NCBI GenBank assembly: GCA_017495165.1
Contig: JAFEII010000002.1
Coordinates: 162,385-226,384, forward strand
Source: Hydromonas sp.
GTDB taxonomy: Bacteria > Pseudomonadota > Gammaproteobacteria > Burkholderiales > Burkholderiaceae
Length of the DNA: 64,000 bases
Direction: 5' to 3'
The translations under genes were made by a program, and so were the position numbers. Positions 1 through 9,441 of this stretch are shown here, in pieces. The notes beneath the pieces are model-generated. The model saw only the letters and a list, made by a program, of their open reading frames with translations, had not been told where the DNA came from and ran no database searches. Each line of letters starts with the position of its first letter. The first letter of the stretch is position 1.

Positions 1-107
1 ATGATGAGCGGTTCTTGACCGTTCAGGGTTGGCCACGTTTGTGCCTGCGCGGGTAAACTCATGATGATGCTCGCAATGGTGATGGATGAAGCGAAAAATT
101 TTAACAT
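1..107 (-). CDS. Exported protein, N-terminal fragment cut by window edge
   Basis: Reading leftward, an ATG at 107 opens a frame that runs off the window. It is preceded by a good ribosome binding site (AGGAGA at 118-113, 5-nt spacer). The 35 visible residues start MLKFFASSITIASIIMSLPA and continue QAQTW: a short basic start, a hydrophobic core and an A-Q-A signal peptidase I site, so the product is secreted or periplasmic. The mature part is almost entirely missing and no family can be named. It is divergent from the PLP enzyme at 415. Confidence 0.6.
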   Translation of the reverse strand, partial: MLKFFASSITIASIIMSLPAQAQTWPTLNGQEPLI

Positions 108-414
108 TGTTGTCTCCTGTGTTTGTGATTTGTATCGATAAATTCAGCAAAATCACCAAAACCACTAAACCCACAAAGTCCACTAAAACAGCTGGTTTTG
201 GCGGGGCAATCATAGCATTTGAACATGACAAAGTGCTGACAAAATTGACCGTTGTTTGGCTGATTGCACGCCCAATGGCGCGCATTTTGGCAAAACTGGC
301 GGTGCTTCGTGGTAGAATTTTGTGCGAAATCTTTCATGGATTGCGGCTGATTCAATTTTTGAAACCCAGCGTTTTAAAACATGCGCGACATATTCCCACC
401 ACCTTGGAGCGGCA
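108..414. other. Divergent intergenic region
   Basis: This 307-base gap lies between the leftward exported-protein gene and the rightward PLP enzyme, so it should hold both promoters. A rightward frame from 86 to 418 crosses it, but it has no recognisable domain and no ribosome binding site and overlaps both real starts, so I do not call it. A possible -10 element (TAGAAT near 313) is present without a properly spaced -35. I see no riboswitch-like fold. Confidence 0.4.
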
Positions 415-1656
415 ATGAACAAGCGACACATACAAACTCAAATTTTACATTTAGACAGAAAAAACGGCGCGGAACACGGCGCCAACCATAAGCCGATTCA
501 CAAAAGCACGCAGTGGGCGTTTGACTGTGCGCAAGACATTGTCGATACATTCCAAAACCGCCGCTCAGGCTACACCTATGCGCGGGGCGGCAGCCCAACC
601 ACCGCAGCGCTGGACGCGCAACTCAATGCGCTCGAAGGCGGCTTGGGCACAGTCACATTTGCCACAGGCATGGCCGCCATTGCAACCGCATTGCTCGCGC
701 TGCTCAAAGCAGGCGATCATTTGGTGGCCAGCCAATATTTGTTTGGCAACACCACCAGTTTGTTTAACACGCTGGGCGAATATGGCATCAGCATCAGCTA
801 CGCCGACCCAACCGACGCTGCCGCGATTGAAGCGGCAATTTTGCCCAACACGCGCATGGTTTTTGTGGAAACACTCGCCAATCCGCGCACCCAAATTGCG
901 GATTTATCAGGGATTGGCGCGGTGTGCGCCCAACATGGCTTGGTGTACGTGGTGGACAACACAATGGCAACCCCCGCATTGGTGCAAGCCAAAAACCACG
1001 GCGCATCCATCGTGGTCAATTCATTGTCCAAATCCTTATCAGGCCACGGCGCAGTGCTGGGCGGCTCATTGACCGACACGGGTTTGTTTGACTGGTCAAC
1101 CTACTCAAATATTTACCAAGGCTATCAAATCGGCGACCCGAAAAACTGGGGCTTATTACAGCTGCGCAAAAAAGGCCTGCGCGACGTGGGTGGCACCATG
1201 AGTTCAGACACCGCGCAACAGATTTCACTGGGCTTGGAAACGTTTTTCTTGCGCATTGAACGCGCCAGCCAAAACGCACACCAGCTCGCGTTATGGCTCA
1301 GCCAACACCCATCCGTGGCGCATGTCTATTACCCTGGTTTGCCCAATCATCCGCAGCACGAGCGCGCTGTAACCATGTTTAATGGGCAGGGTTTTGGTAC
1401 ATTGCTCTCATTCACATTGAAAAGCGATGCAAAGTCCGCGTTTGCCGTACTTGATGACTTGCAACTCATCATGATGAGCACAGGCTTGGGCGACAACCGC
1501 ACCATGACGCTGCCAGTGGCACAAACCATTTATGCCGAAATGAGCGCCGAGCAGCGCAACGCTTGGGGGATTGAAGACGGGTTGATTCGGGTCGCGGTAG
1601 GCATTGAACAGATTGATGACTTGATTGCGGATTGGGCGCAAGCGCTTAAAATTTGA
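415..1656 (+). CDS. Cys/Met metabolism PLP-dependent enzyme (cystathionine gamma-synthase/lyase family)
   Basis: A 413-residue enzyme of the trans-sulfuration family (fold type I PLP). These enzymes make or break C-gamma to sulfur bonds in cystathionine, O-acyl-homoserine or methionine. The PLP lysine is about residue 206 in SLSKSLSGHG, matching the family S-x-[TS]-K-x-x-x-G-H pattern. The substrate-loop motif YARGGSPT and the phosphate-binding segment FATGMAA are also visible. I chose ATG 415 because GGAG at 406-409 sits 5 bases upstream; the open frame extends back to 322 without a better signal. The exact substrate (cystathionine, O-acetylhomoserine or methionine gamma-lyase) cannot be decided from sequence alone. 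It ends at a bidirectional terminator shared with the opposing qmcA gene. Confidence 0.85.
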   Translation: MNKRHIQTQILHLDRKNGAEHGANHKPIHKSTQWAFDCAQDIVDTFQNRRSGYTYARGGSPTTAALDAQLNALEGGLGTVTFATGMAAIATALLALLKAGDHLVASQYLFGNTTSLFNTLGEYGISISYADPTDAAAIEAAILPNTRMVFVETLANPRTQIADLSGIGAVCAQHGLVYVVDNTMATPALVQAKNHGASIVVNSLSKSLSGHGAVLGGSLTDTGLFDWSTYSNIYQGYQIGDPKNWGLLQLRKKGLRDVGGTMSSDTAQQISLGLETFFLRIERASQNAHQLALWLSQHPSVAHVYYPGLPNHPQHERAVTMFNGQGFGTLLSFTLKSDAKSAFAVLDDLQLIMMSTGLGDNRTMTLPVAQTIYAEMSAEQRNAWGIEDGLIRVAVGIEQIDDLIADWAQALKI

Positions 1657-1663
1657 TTGATTT

Positions 1664-1690
1664 GATTGGCTAGATTGGCTAGATTGGCCA
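1664..1690 (+). repeat. Short tandem repeat, 9 bp x 3
   Basis: GATTGGCTA is repeated three times head to tail, the last copy with one substitution, starting 8 bases after the PLP-enzyme stop codon. It is non-coding and its function is unknown. Confidence 0.8.
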
Positions 1691-1725
1691 GTTGTTTCAT
1701 CCCACAATCTGCGCAAGCGGCATAC

Positions 1726-1763
1726 AAAAAATCCCCCAACCACAAACAGTTGGGGGATTTTTG
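1726..1763. terminator. Bidirectional rho-independent terminator
   Basis: Perfect 10-bp stem (ATCCCCCAAC at 1731-1740 pairing with 1749-1758), 8-base loop, an A-run before it and a T-run after it. It lies between the convergent PLP-enzyme and qmcA genes and can serve both. Confidence 0.9.
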
Positions 1764-1790
1764 TTGCATCGGCAAGGCTTAAAACCAAAC

Positions 1791-2705
1791 TTAGCCCTTT
1801 TTGCTGGTGTCCACAATTTTCATCGCGCTGCTGATGAGCGTAGAAATATCGCCCATATTGGCCGGTACGATGAGCGTGTTGTTTTTGCTTGCCATGTTTT
1901 GGAAGGCTTGCACATACTGCTCCGCAACTTTTAAATTCATCGCAGTGATACCGCCGTTTGATTGGGTGGCGTCACCAATTTGGCGCAGCGCGCTGGCGTT
2001 TGCTTCAGCGACCGCTAAAATTGAAGCAGCTTCACCTTGAGCGCGGTTAATTGCGGCTTGTTTTTCACCTTCAGAGCGTTGAATTGAGGCTTCACGTTCA
2101 CCCGCTGCGATGTTGATTTGCTCTTGTTTGCGACCTTCAGAAGCAGCAATCAACGCACGTTTTTCACGCTCAGCGGTGATTTGGGCTTGCATTGAACGCA
2201 AAATTTCAGCAGGTGGCACCAAATCTTTAATTTCATAACGCAAAACCTTAACGCCCCAATTGGCAGCCGCTTCATCCAGCGCATTCACGACTTGGGTGTT
2301 GATGATGTCGCGCTCTTCAAAGGTTTTGTCCAATTCGAGTTTACCAATCACGCTACGCAAACTGGTTTGCGCCAATTGGGTAATTGCAAAAATGAAATTA
2401 GATGAGCCGTAAGACGCTTTCATTGCATCGGTCACTTGAAAATAAATCACGCCATCAACTTGGAGCTGGGTATTGTCGCGGGTGATACAAATTTGGCTTG
2501 GCACATCCATCGGGATTTCTTTGAGTGAGTGCTTGTAAGCCACGCGATCCATAAATGGAATCAGGATGTTTAAACCTGGCAGTAACGTGCGGTTGTATTT
2601 ACCGAACGTTTCGACAACCCACGCATTTTGTTGCGGCACAACTTTAACGGACTGAAGCACAACAACGACGGCTAAAACGAGTAATACGATAAGAAAAATT
2701 TCCAT
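1791..2705 (-). CDS. SPFH/stomatin-like membrane protein (QmcA type)
   Basis: A 304-residue paraslipin/stomatin-family protein. It has one N-terminal membrane segment (residues about 3-20, mostly I, L and V), then the SPFH band domain beginning QQNAWVVETFGKY, then a long charged alpha-helical region rich in E, K, R, A and Q (about 165-250) that drives oligomerisation in this family. Such proteins form membrane microdomains and are linked to protease regulation (QmcA/HflKC relatives). Start: ATG at 2705 with AGGAA upstream. It is 18 bases downstream of the NfeD gene on the same strand; SPFH plus NfeD operons are a conserved pairing, which supports both calls. Confidence 0.88.
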   Translation of the reverse strand: MEIFLIVLLVLAVVVVLQSVKVVPQQNAWVVETFGKYNRTLLPGLNILIPFMDRVAYKHSLKEIPMDVPSQICITRDNTQLQVDGVIYFQVTDAMKASYGSSNFIFAITQLAQTSLRSVIGKLELDKTFEERDIINTQVVNALDEAAANWGVKVLRYEIKDLVPPAEILRSMQAQITAEREKRALIAASEGRKQEQINIAAGEREASIQRSEGEKQAAINRAQGEAASILAVAEANASALRQIGDATQSNGGITAMNLKVAEQYVQAFQNMASKNNTLIVPANMGDISTLISSAMKIVDTSKKG

Positions 2706-2723
2706 GATGGTTCCTTTGGTGGT

Positions 2724-3140
2724 TTAAATATTAGAAATAGGGCGCACGACAATGCGGCTGCTGTCAAGGCGCACAATTTGGTGCGCACCGTTAACTTGCG
2801 GATCGTTCGGGTATTCACTCACCACTTGCCAAGGCGCGCCGCGATAGCGGGTTGAGCCGATGTTGTCGCGCCATTCAACCATAACCACTTCGCCTGCATC
2901 AAGGTTTTGTGCGGCGTTGGGGCGAGTCTGGCGGGCTTTACGATAGCGATGCGCAACGGGCAATAAAGCCGCTGAAACGACGCAAAAAATAAGCGCTTGT
3001 GCCAATAATGGCGCATTAAGTAAATACGCAAGCCACGTAACAACTGCGGCAATCGCCAACACCAATAAATAAAAAGTGCCAGTGAGCATCTCAATGCACA
3101 ACAAAACTGCTGCAATGATGAGCCAAGTATAAGTGGACAT
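2724..3140 (-). CDS. NfeD family membrane protein
   Basis: A 138-residue short NfeD-type protein. Two or three hydrophobic helices lie in residues 1-65 and a small beta-rich OB-fold domain follows (about 75-138, with the segment AGEVVMVEWRD and a final V-R-L-D-S-S-R-I-V-V strand). It is the usual operon partner of SPFH proteins and probably stabilises the QmcA-like oligomer. Start ATG at 3140 is fixed by a near-perfect Shine-Dalgarno AGGAGGT at 3150-3144. A possible leftward -10 (TACAAT, 3169-3164) lies just upstream. Confidence 0.85.
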   Translation of the reverse strand: MSTYTWLIIAAVLLCIEMLTGTFYLLVLAIAAVVTWLAYLLNAPLLAQALIFCVVSAALLPVAHRYRKARQTRPNAAQNLDAGEVVMVEWRDNIGSTRYRGAPWQVVSEYPNDPQVNGAHQIVRLDSSRIVVRPISNI

Positions 3141-3263
3141 ACGACCTCCTTTTTTAAAAGTTCATTGTAACTCAAACGCTTTTTTATTACTCAACTCTGA
3201 GCTGTAAACTTAAAAACGAACGGATGTGCGGTTAATAATTCGATGCCTTTGGATGGGTTGGGC

Positions 3264-3269
3264 TAAAAT
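3264..3269 (+). promoter_or_regulatory. Candidate -10 element for the desaturase
   Basis: TAAAAT preceded by GGGC, 29 bases before the desaturase ATG. No consensus -35 is seen at 16-18 bp. The same GC-flanked TAAAAT/TACAAT pattern precedes several other genes in this window. Confidence 0.35.
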
Positions 3270-3297
3270 ATATTCTTTAAACCAAAAGGAAAAAAGC

Positions 3298-4407
3298 ATG
3301 TCTGACTTTGATGCACCATTGGTGACACCGTTGCCAAAAGCCGTCTCGCCCAATGAAGCAATGCCATCGCGCAAAGTGATTCGTTCTTGGTTGAGCAATT
3401 TAATGCTACAAAGCACCTCAAAGGCTTTAACGCTGTTGGTTGTCGATTATGTGATTTTATTTGCGCTGTTATGGGCTTCTATGGCCGCACCATTTTGGGG
3501 CTTGCGCTTGCTGGCTGGTTTGGTGGCGGGCTTTTGGATTGGGCGCTTGTTTGTGTTGGGGCATGACGCGTGCCATCAAAGCTTTACGCCAAGCCGCCCG
3601 CTCAATCGGGCGTTGGGGCGAATCGCCTTTTTGCCGTCATTGTCTGCCTACAGTTTGTGGGAAGTTGGCCACAACGTGATTCACCATGGTTTTACCAATT
3701 TAAAAGGTGTCGATTTTGTTTGGACACCCAAAACGCTGGCCGAATATCAAGCCTTAAGCCCAATGCGCAAATTGATGGAGCGCATTTATCGCAGCGGCTG
3801 GGGCGTGTCGATTTATTACGTGTATGAGATTTGGTGGAACAAAATGTTTTTCCCAAACAAAGCCAATACCCCTGGCAAACGCAAAGCATTTTTTTGGGAC
3901 AACGTGTTAGTGAGCGCGTTTGCGCTGATTTGGATTGGTGCGATTGTGCTGGTGGCACCGCATTATGGCGTGAGCGTTTGGTCGGCGCTCATCACGGCAT
4001 TTGTTGTGCCATTTATGTTTTGGAACGGCATGATAGGCTGGGTGGTCTACACCAACCACACGCACACCAGCGTGGCATGGTATGACAACAAAAAAGACTG
4101 GGTTGCCGCGCAGCCATTTATCACCACCACCGTGCATTTGACCTTTAAACGCGGTTTTGGCGCGATGATTCACCATATTGGCGAGCACACCGCCCATCAT
4201 TTGGACATGACCATTCCGCTGTATCAGCTCAAGCAAGCGCAAGAGCGGTTAGAAGCGCTGTTGCCTGAGCGGATTGTGGTGCAAGCGTTTTCTTGGAAAT
4301 GGTATTTTGCAACTGCGCGCAATTGCAAATTGTATGATTACGCGGCACATTGCTGGACGGACTTTAACGGCAAACCCACCAGCGCACCAGTATTTGTAAA
4401 CGTCTAA
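3298..4407 (+). CDS. Membrane fatty acid desaturase
   Basis: A 369-residue integral membrane di-iron desaturase of the FA_desaturase superfamily. All three histidine boxes are visible in order: HDACH, then HNVIHH, then EHTAHH near the C-terminus, with hydrophobic stretches between them. The family introduces double bonds into membrane lipid acyl chains, commonly to adjust fluidity at low temperature; regiospecificity cannot be read from the sequence. I start at ATG 3298 because AAGGA at 3286-3290 sits 7 bases upstream; the open frame extends back to 3226 without an SD. Divergent from nfeD and followed by its own terminator, so probably monocistronic. Confidence 0.88.
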   Translation: MSDFDAPLVTPLPKAVSPNEAMPSRKVIRSWLSNLMLQSTSKALTLLVVDYVILFALLWASMAAPFWGLRLLAGLVAGFWIGRLFVLGHDACHQSFTPSRPLNRALGRIAFLPSLSAYSLWEVGHNVIHHGFTNLKGVDFVWTPKTLAEYQALSPMRKLMERIYRSGWGVSIYYVYEIWWNKMFFPNKANTPGKRKAFFWDNVLVSAFALIWIGAIVLVAPHYGVSVWSALITAFVVPFMFWNGMIGWVVYTNHTHTSVAWYDNKKDWVAAQPFITTTVHLTFKRGFGAMIHHIGEHTAHHLDMTIPLYQLKQAQERLEALLPERIVVQAFSWKWYFATARNCKLYDYAAHCWTDFNGKPTSAPVFVNV

Positions 4408-4438
4408 ATGGTTTGCGCGATGGCGCTGCACAAAAAAT

Positions 4439-4471
4439 GGGGCATTTCAGTTTGAGATGTCCCGTTTTTTT
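4439..4471 (+). terminator. Rho-independent terminator after the desaturase
   Basis: GGGGCATTTC (4439-4448) pairs with GAGATGTCCC (4454-4463) over 10 bp with two G-U pairs, 5-base loop, then a run of seven T. Confidence 0.85.
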
Positions 4472-4485
4472 ATGGCCGCTTGCGC

Positions 4486-4491
4486 TAAAAT
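4486..4491 (+). promoter_or_regulatory. Candidate -10 element for queA
   Basis: TAAAAT in the context TGCGC-TAAAAT-AGCG, 36 bases before the queA start and just after the desaturase terminator. No clear -35. Confidence 0.35.
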
Positions 4492-4527
4492 AGCGGGCTA
4501 TAAATTTTAACCACAACGACCATCAAC

Positions 4528-5643
4528 ATGACCACACACAATGCTTTTACCCATGAGTTGCCCGATACGCTGGCCGCGCTCGATTTGTCGCACTTTGATT
4601 ATGAATTGCCCGATGAGTTGATTGCACAAATGCCCGCAGCACAGCGCACCGCCAGCCGATTGCTCTGGGCATCGCCTGCAGGCTGCGCTGACGAGACTTT
4701 TGTGGATGTGCTCAACCATTTAAGCGCGGGCGATGTGTTGGTGATGAATAACACCAAAGTGATTAAAGCGCGCCTGTTTGGCGCCAAGCCTTCGGGCGGC
4801 AAAGTCGAGGTGATGTTTGACCGTTTGACCTCCGATGTGAGCGGAATTGCACAAATCCGCGCCTCCAAATCGCCCGCGATTGGCAGCCAACTGCTGATTC
4901 ATGATGCACATGGGCAAGCGGTTTTTGCGTTAACCGTTGAAGCGAAAAATGACCGTTTTTATCAATTGCGCGCGGATGTGGCGTTAATGCCGATGCTTGA
5001 ACTCTATGGCGCATTGCCTTTGCCGCCGTATATTGACCACGCAGCGGATGATTTTGATGACACGCGCTATCAAACCGTATTTGCCAAAAACGAAGGCGCG
5101 GTTGCCGCGCCAACGGCGGGCTTGCATTTTGACGATGAGTTGCTGGCGCAAATTGCGGCACGTGGCGTCACTTTGGCTTACGTCACATTGCACGTGGGTG
5201 CAGGCACGTTTTTACCTGTATCAACCACCGATTTAGACGCGCACATCATGCATCAAGAATGGTATGAAATTGATGCACAAGCCGCGGCACACATCAACCA
5301 CGCGCGCACGCAGGGCAAGCGCGTGGTAGCGGTCGGCACCACCAGTTTGCGGGCGCTAGAATCAGCAGCGGCGCAACAAAACCCGAGCCACGATGCTGCT
5401 TGGCAATTGCAAGCGGCGTGCGCGGAGACGCGCTTGTTTATTCGCCCGCCGTATCGGTTTGGCTTGGTTGACGCGCTGATTACCAATTTTCATTTGCCCC
5501 AATCTACGTTGCTCATGCTGGTTTCGGCTTTTTCGGGTGTGCAATTGATTCGAGATGCGTATAATCACGCGATTGCGCAGCAGTACCGATTTTTTAGTTA
5601 TGGCGATGCGATGTTTTTAACGCGGCAAACAGGCGCGGATTGA
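4528..5643 (+). CDS. queA: tRNA preQ1(34) S-adenosylmethionine ribosyltransferase-isomerase
   Basis: A 371-residue QueA. It transfers and isomerises the ribose of SAM onto preQ1 at tRNA position 34, giving epoxyqueuosine. Family hallmarks: FDYELPDELIAQMP near the N-terminus, GDVLVMNNTKVIKARL, APTAGLHFD, VTLHVGAGTF, VGTTSLRALE and the final FSYGDAMF. It is about 20 residues longer than typical at the N-terminus (MTTHNAFTHELPDTLAAL before the conserved start), and an SD is weak, so a shorter start cannot be excluded. It pairs with tgt immediately downstream, the preceding step in the same pathway. Confidence 0.95.
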   Translation: MTTHNAFTHELPDTLAALDLSHFDYELPDELIAQMPAAQRTASRLLWASPAGCADETFVDVLNHLSAGDVLVMNNTKVIKARLFGAKPSGGKVEVMFDRLTSDVSGIAQIRASKSPAIGSQLLIHDAHGQAVFALTVEAKNDRFYQLRADVALMPMLELYGALPLPPYIDHAADDFDDTRYQTVFAKNEGAVAAPTAGLHFDDELLAQIAARGVTLAYVTLHVGAGTFLPVSTTDLDAHIMHQEWYEIDAQAAAHINHARTQGKRVVAVGTTSLRALESAAAQQNPSHDAAWQLQAACAETRLFIRPPYRFGLVDALITNFHLPQSTLLMLVSAFSGVQLIRDAYNHAIAQQYRFFSYGDAMFLTRQTGAD

Positions 5644-5658
5644 TTGAGTTTTGTTTTT

Positions 5659-6886
<1,228 letters not shown>

Positions 6887-6920
6887 CAGTGGTGCGGTTT
6901 TTTTGAGCGGCGGGCTGTGC

Positions 6921-6926
6921 TACAAT
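6921..6926 (+). promoter_or_regulatory. Candidate -10 element for yajC-secD
   Basis: TACAAT flanked by GTGC and GCGC, 57 bases before the yajC ATG. A T-rich stretch, not a consensus box, occupies the -35 position. Confidence 0.35.
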
Positions 6927-6983
6927 GCGCCGTTGTTTTTTGATGTTTTTACTTTGTAAACTTAAACTTTATTGGAGTCTTAT

Positions 6984-7304
6984 ATGTTTTTTATTTCTGA
7001 TGCACACGCACAAACCGCGGCTGACGCAGGCGCAATGGGTTCTTTGATTCAATTTGCCCCATTTATTTTGATGTTTGTTGTTTTGTATTTCATGATGTTT
7101 CGCCCACAAATGAAACGCCAAAAAGAGCTCAAAGCCTTGTTGGCCACCCTCAAAAAAGGTGACGAAGTTGCCACAATTGGTGGCGTGGTTGGCAAAATCG
7201 TCAAAGCAGACGACAACTTTGTCACCATCGCCAGCGGCAATTCAGAGGTCATCATGCAGCGCGGCGCCGTACAAAGCCTTTTGCCACCAGGTTCTATCAA
7301 GTAA
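6984..7304 (+). CDS. yajC: Sec translocon accessory protein YajC
   Basis: A 106-residue single-pass inner membrane protein that associates with SecDF at the Sec translocon. It shows the family pattern: a short periplasmic start (MFFISDAHAQ), one membrane helix (about residues 20-40, ending MMFRPQMKRQKE) and a cytoplasmic domain with LKKGDEVATIGGVVGKI. ATG 6984 is chosen over the TTG at 6972 because GGAG (6974-6977) is its ribosome binding site. First gene of yajC-secD-secF. Confidence 0.93.
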   Translation: MFFISDAHAQTAADAGAMGSLIQFAPFILMFVVLYFMMFRPQMKRQKELKALLATLKKGDEVATIGGVVGKIVKADDNFVTIASGNSEVIMQRGAVQSLLPPGSIK

Positions 7305-7316
7305 TCTGAACCAACC

Positions 7317-7360
7317 AAACCGCCGCCTTGAGGCTTCAAGGTTGGCGGTTTTGGCGTTTT
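7317..7360 (+). terminator. Terminator/attenuator between yajC and secD
   Basis: A long hairpin: AAACCGCC-GCCTTGA at 7317-7331 pairs with TCAAGGT-TGGCGGTTT at 7336-7351, with a single internal mismatch, followed by a T-rich stretch including five consecutive T. It sits inside the yajC-secD operon, so it may partly terminate and lower secD relative to yajC. Confidence 0.65.
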
Positions 7361-7469
7361 TGCGGCACATGCATGTGTTTGGCTTGGCCGCGTGATAAAG
7401 CTGATGCGCATCAAAGTGAATCAGTTATTGAGGTTACAAGAGGTTAAAAAGATTAAAAGAGAGGTAAAT

Positions 7470-9314
7470 ATGAATCGTTATCCATTGTGGAAGTACATCG
7501 TCATGATTGTGGCTTTGGGCTTGGGGATTTTGTACACAGTGCCAAATTTCTTTGGCAACACGCCCGCACTCCAATTCTCATCGAGTAAAGCGACGACCAA
7601 AGTCACGGCCAACATGCGCGAAAAAGTCGAGCAGACGCTCAATGCGGCAGGCGTTGTCAACCAAGGCGTTTACTTTACCCAAAACGGCAATGCGGGCTCG
7701 TTTCGTGTGCGCTTTGCCGACGACAAACAAGCCGTTTTAGCGCAGCAAGCGCTGGAAGCCGCGTTTAACCCCAATCCAGACGATCGCCGTTATGCAACCG
7801 CGCTCAGCACCATGTCAACCGCGCCTGATTGGATGATTAAACTGGGTGCGCGCCCGATGGCTTTGGGGCTTGATTTACAAGGCGGCGTGCATTTCACCCT
7901 AAAAGTTGAGCTCGATGGCGCGATTGCCAAACGGCTTGAAGGCATGTCGAGCGAAGTGATTTTGCTCATGCGTGATGAAAAAATCACGGTTAAAAACATT
8001 GCGCGAGCCGACAAACAAAATTACTTGGTGGCCTCATTTGATAACCCAGAAGTTGCGGCAAAAGCCGCTGTGTTAATCGAACAAAAAAATGCCAGCGCCA
8101 CCGCAGCAGTTGTGGGCAGTGATGTGCAAATTGGCGTGACCGAGCAAGCTGCGATTGAAGTGCGCAACAACGCCATGAATCAAAATATCTCAACCATCCA
8201 TAAACGCGTGGCCGAGCTGGGCGTGTCTGAGCCGCTGATTCAAAAACAAGGGCTTGATAATATTGTGGTTGAATTGCCAGGGATTACTGACCCAGTGCGG
8301 GTTAAAAACCTGATTGGCAAAACCGCCTCATTGCAAATTCGCATGGTGGATGAAACCGGTGGTTTTGGCAGCGAGACCTTTATACACGCGGGGCGCCCCG
8401 TTTTGATTAAAAAACAACTGGTTGCCTCGGGCGACAATGTCGTGAATGCGCGCCCAGATACCGGAGATCAAGGTGTTGTCGTGTCTGTGACCTTGGACTC
8501 GGTGGGCGGTAAAATCATGCGCCAAACCACGCGTGACAACTTGGGCAAGCCGATGGCCATGATTTTGTACGAAGAAGTGAACGGCAAAGCAGTGGGCGAA
8601 GTGGTTTCACTCTCAAACATTGCGGGTGAGTTTGGTGAAAATTTCCAGATTATGGGGCAAGAATCCTTTGAATCGGCCAACGATTTGGCGGTTCTGTTGC
8701 GTGCAGGCTCGCTTGCCGCGCCAATGAAAATCACCGAAGAAAGCTCAGTTGGGCCTTCGCTTGGGGTTGAGAATATTAAAAAAGGCTTGGATTCGTTGAA
8801 ATACGGTTTCTTGGCAGTCTCGCTCTTCATTGGCATCTATTACGGCGTATTTGGTCTGGTTTCGGTGATTTCGCTGGGCGTGAACTTATTGTTATTGGTT
8901 GGGATTTTATCGTTCATTGGCGAAACCATGACATTGCCTGGAATTGCGGCGGTTGCTTTAACGCTTGGGATGGCGATTGACTCAAACGTGTTGATTAACG
9001 AGCGGATTCGTGAAGAGTTGCGGGCGGGCTACGCGCCGCAACAAGCGATTTATTATGGTTATGAGCGCGCATTTGCCACGATTTTAGACTCAAACGTCAC
9101 CACGTTGATTGCAGGTTTGGCGCTGTTGATTTTTGGTACAGGTCCGATTCATGGCTTTGCGGTGGTGCATTGTTTGGGGATTGTGACATCCATGTTCTCA
9201 GCGGTGTTCTTCTCACGCGGGTTGACCAGCCTGATTTATGGTGGCAGGGCACGTTTAAACAAAATATCGATTGGCACGGTTTGGAAATCGGATACGAGTA
9301 AAACCAAGCTGTAA
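7470..9314 (+). CDS. secD: Protein translocase subunit SecD
   Basis: A 614-residue SecD, an RND-type membrane protein that uses the proton gradient to drive late steps of Sec export. One N-terminal helix (about residues 7-25), a large periplasmic P1 domain (with GLDLQGGVHFTL and RVAELGVSEP), and five C-terminal helices with TLPGIAAVALTLGMAIDSNV and NERIREELRAG. ATG 7470 is preceded by AGAGAGGT (7459-7466); the frame extends back to 7392 without support. It works as a heterodimer with SecF, encoded next. Confidence 0.96.
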   Translation: MNRYPLWKYIVMIVALGLGILYTVPNFFGNTPALQFSSSKATTKVTANMREKVEQTLNAAGVVNQGVYFTQNGNAGSFRVRFADDKQAVLAQQALEAAFNPNPDDRRYATALSTMSTAPDWMIKLGARPMALGLDLQGGVHFTLKVELDGAIAKRLEGMSSEVILLMRDEKITVKNIARADKQNYLVASFDNPEVAAKAAVLIEQKNASATAAVVGSDVQIGVTEQAAIEVRNNAMNQNISTIHKRVAELGVSEPLIQKQGLDNIVVELPGITDPVRVKNLIGKTASLQIRMVDETGGFGSETFIHAGRPVLIKKQLVASGDNVVNARPDTGDQGVVVSVTLDSVGGKIMRQTTRDNLGKPMAMILYEEVNGKAVGEVVSLSNIAGEFGENFQIMGQESFESANDLAVLLRAGSLAAPMKITEESSVGPSLGVENIKKGLDSLKYGFLAVSLFIGIYYGVFGLVSVISLGVNLLLLVGILSFIGETMTLPGIAAVALTLGMAIDSNVLINERIREELRAGYAPQQAIYYGYERAFATILDSNVTTLIAGLALLIFGTGPIHGFAVVHCLGIVTSMFSAVFFSRGLTSLIYGGRARLNKISIGTVWKSDTSKTKL

Positions 9315-9401
9315 GCAACTGAAAATTTCATTAGAAAACTTCATGAGAAAGTTTTCATAGAAATTCTCATAAAATTTCGATACCGATTTTGCAAAATAAG
9401 C

Positions 9402-9424
9402 AGCGCTGACAACCGCTCAGCGCT
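9402..9424 (+). promoter_or_regulatory. Hairpin immediately upstream of the secF ribosome binding site
   Basis: Perfect 8-bp inverted repeat AGCGCTGA / TCAGCGCT with a 7-base loop, ending 6 bases before the AGGAG of secF. No T-run follows, so it is not a terminator. It could affect mRNA stability or secF translation. Confidence 0.5.
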
Positions 9425-9441
9425 CACTTTAGGAGTGGCAC

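Noticed and set aside
86..418. Rightward 110-codon frame near the left edge
   Set aside because: Overlaps the signal-peptide gene on the other strand and the start of the PLP enzyme, has no SD and a low-complexity K/T-rich sequence.
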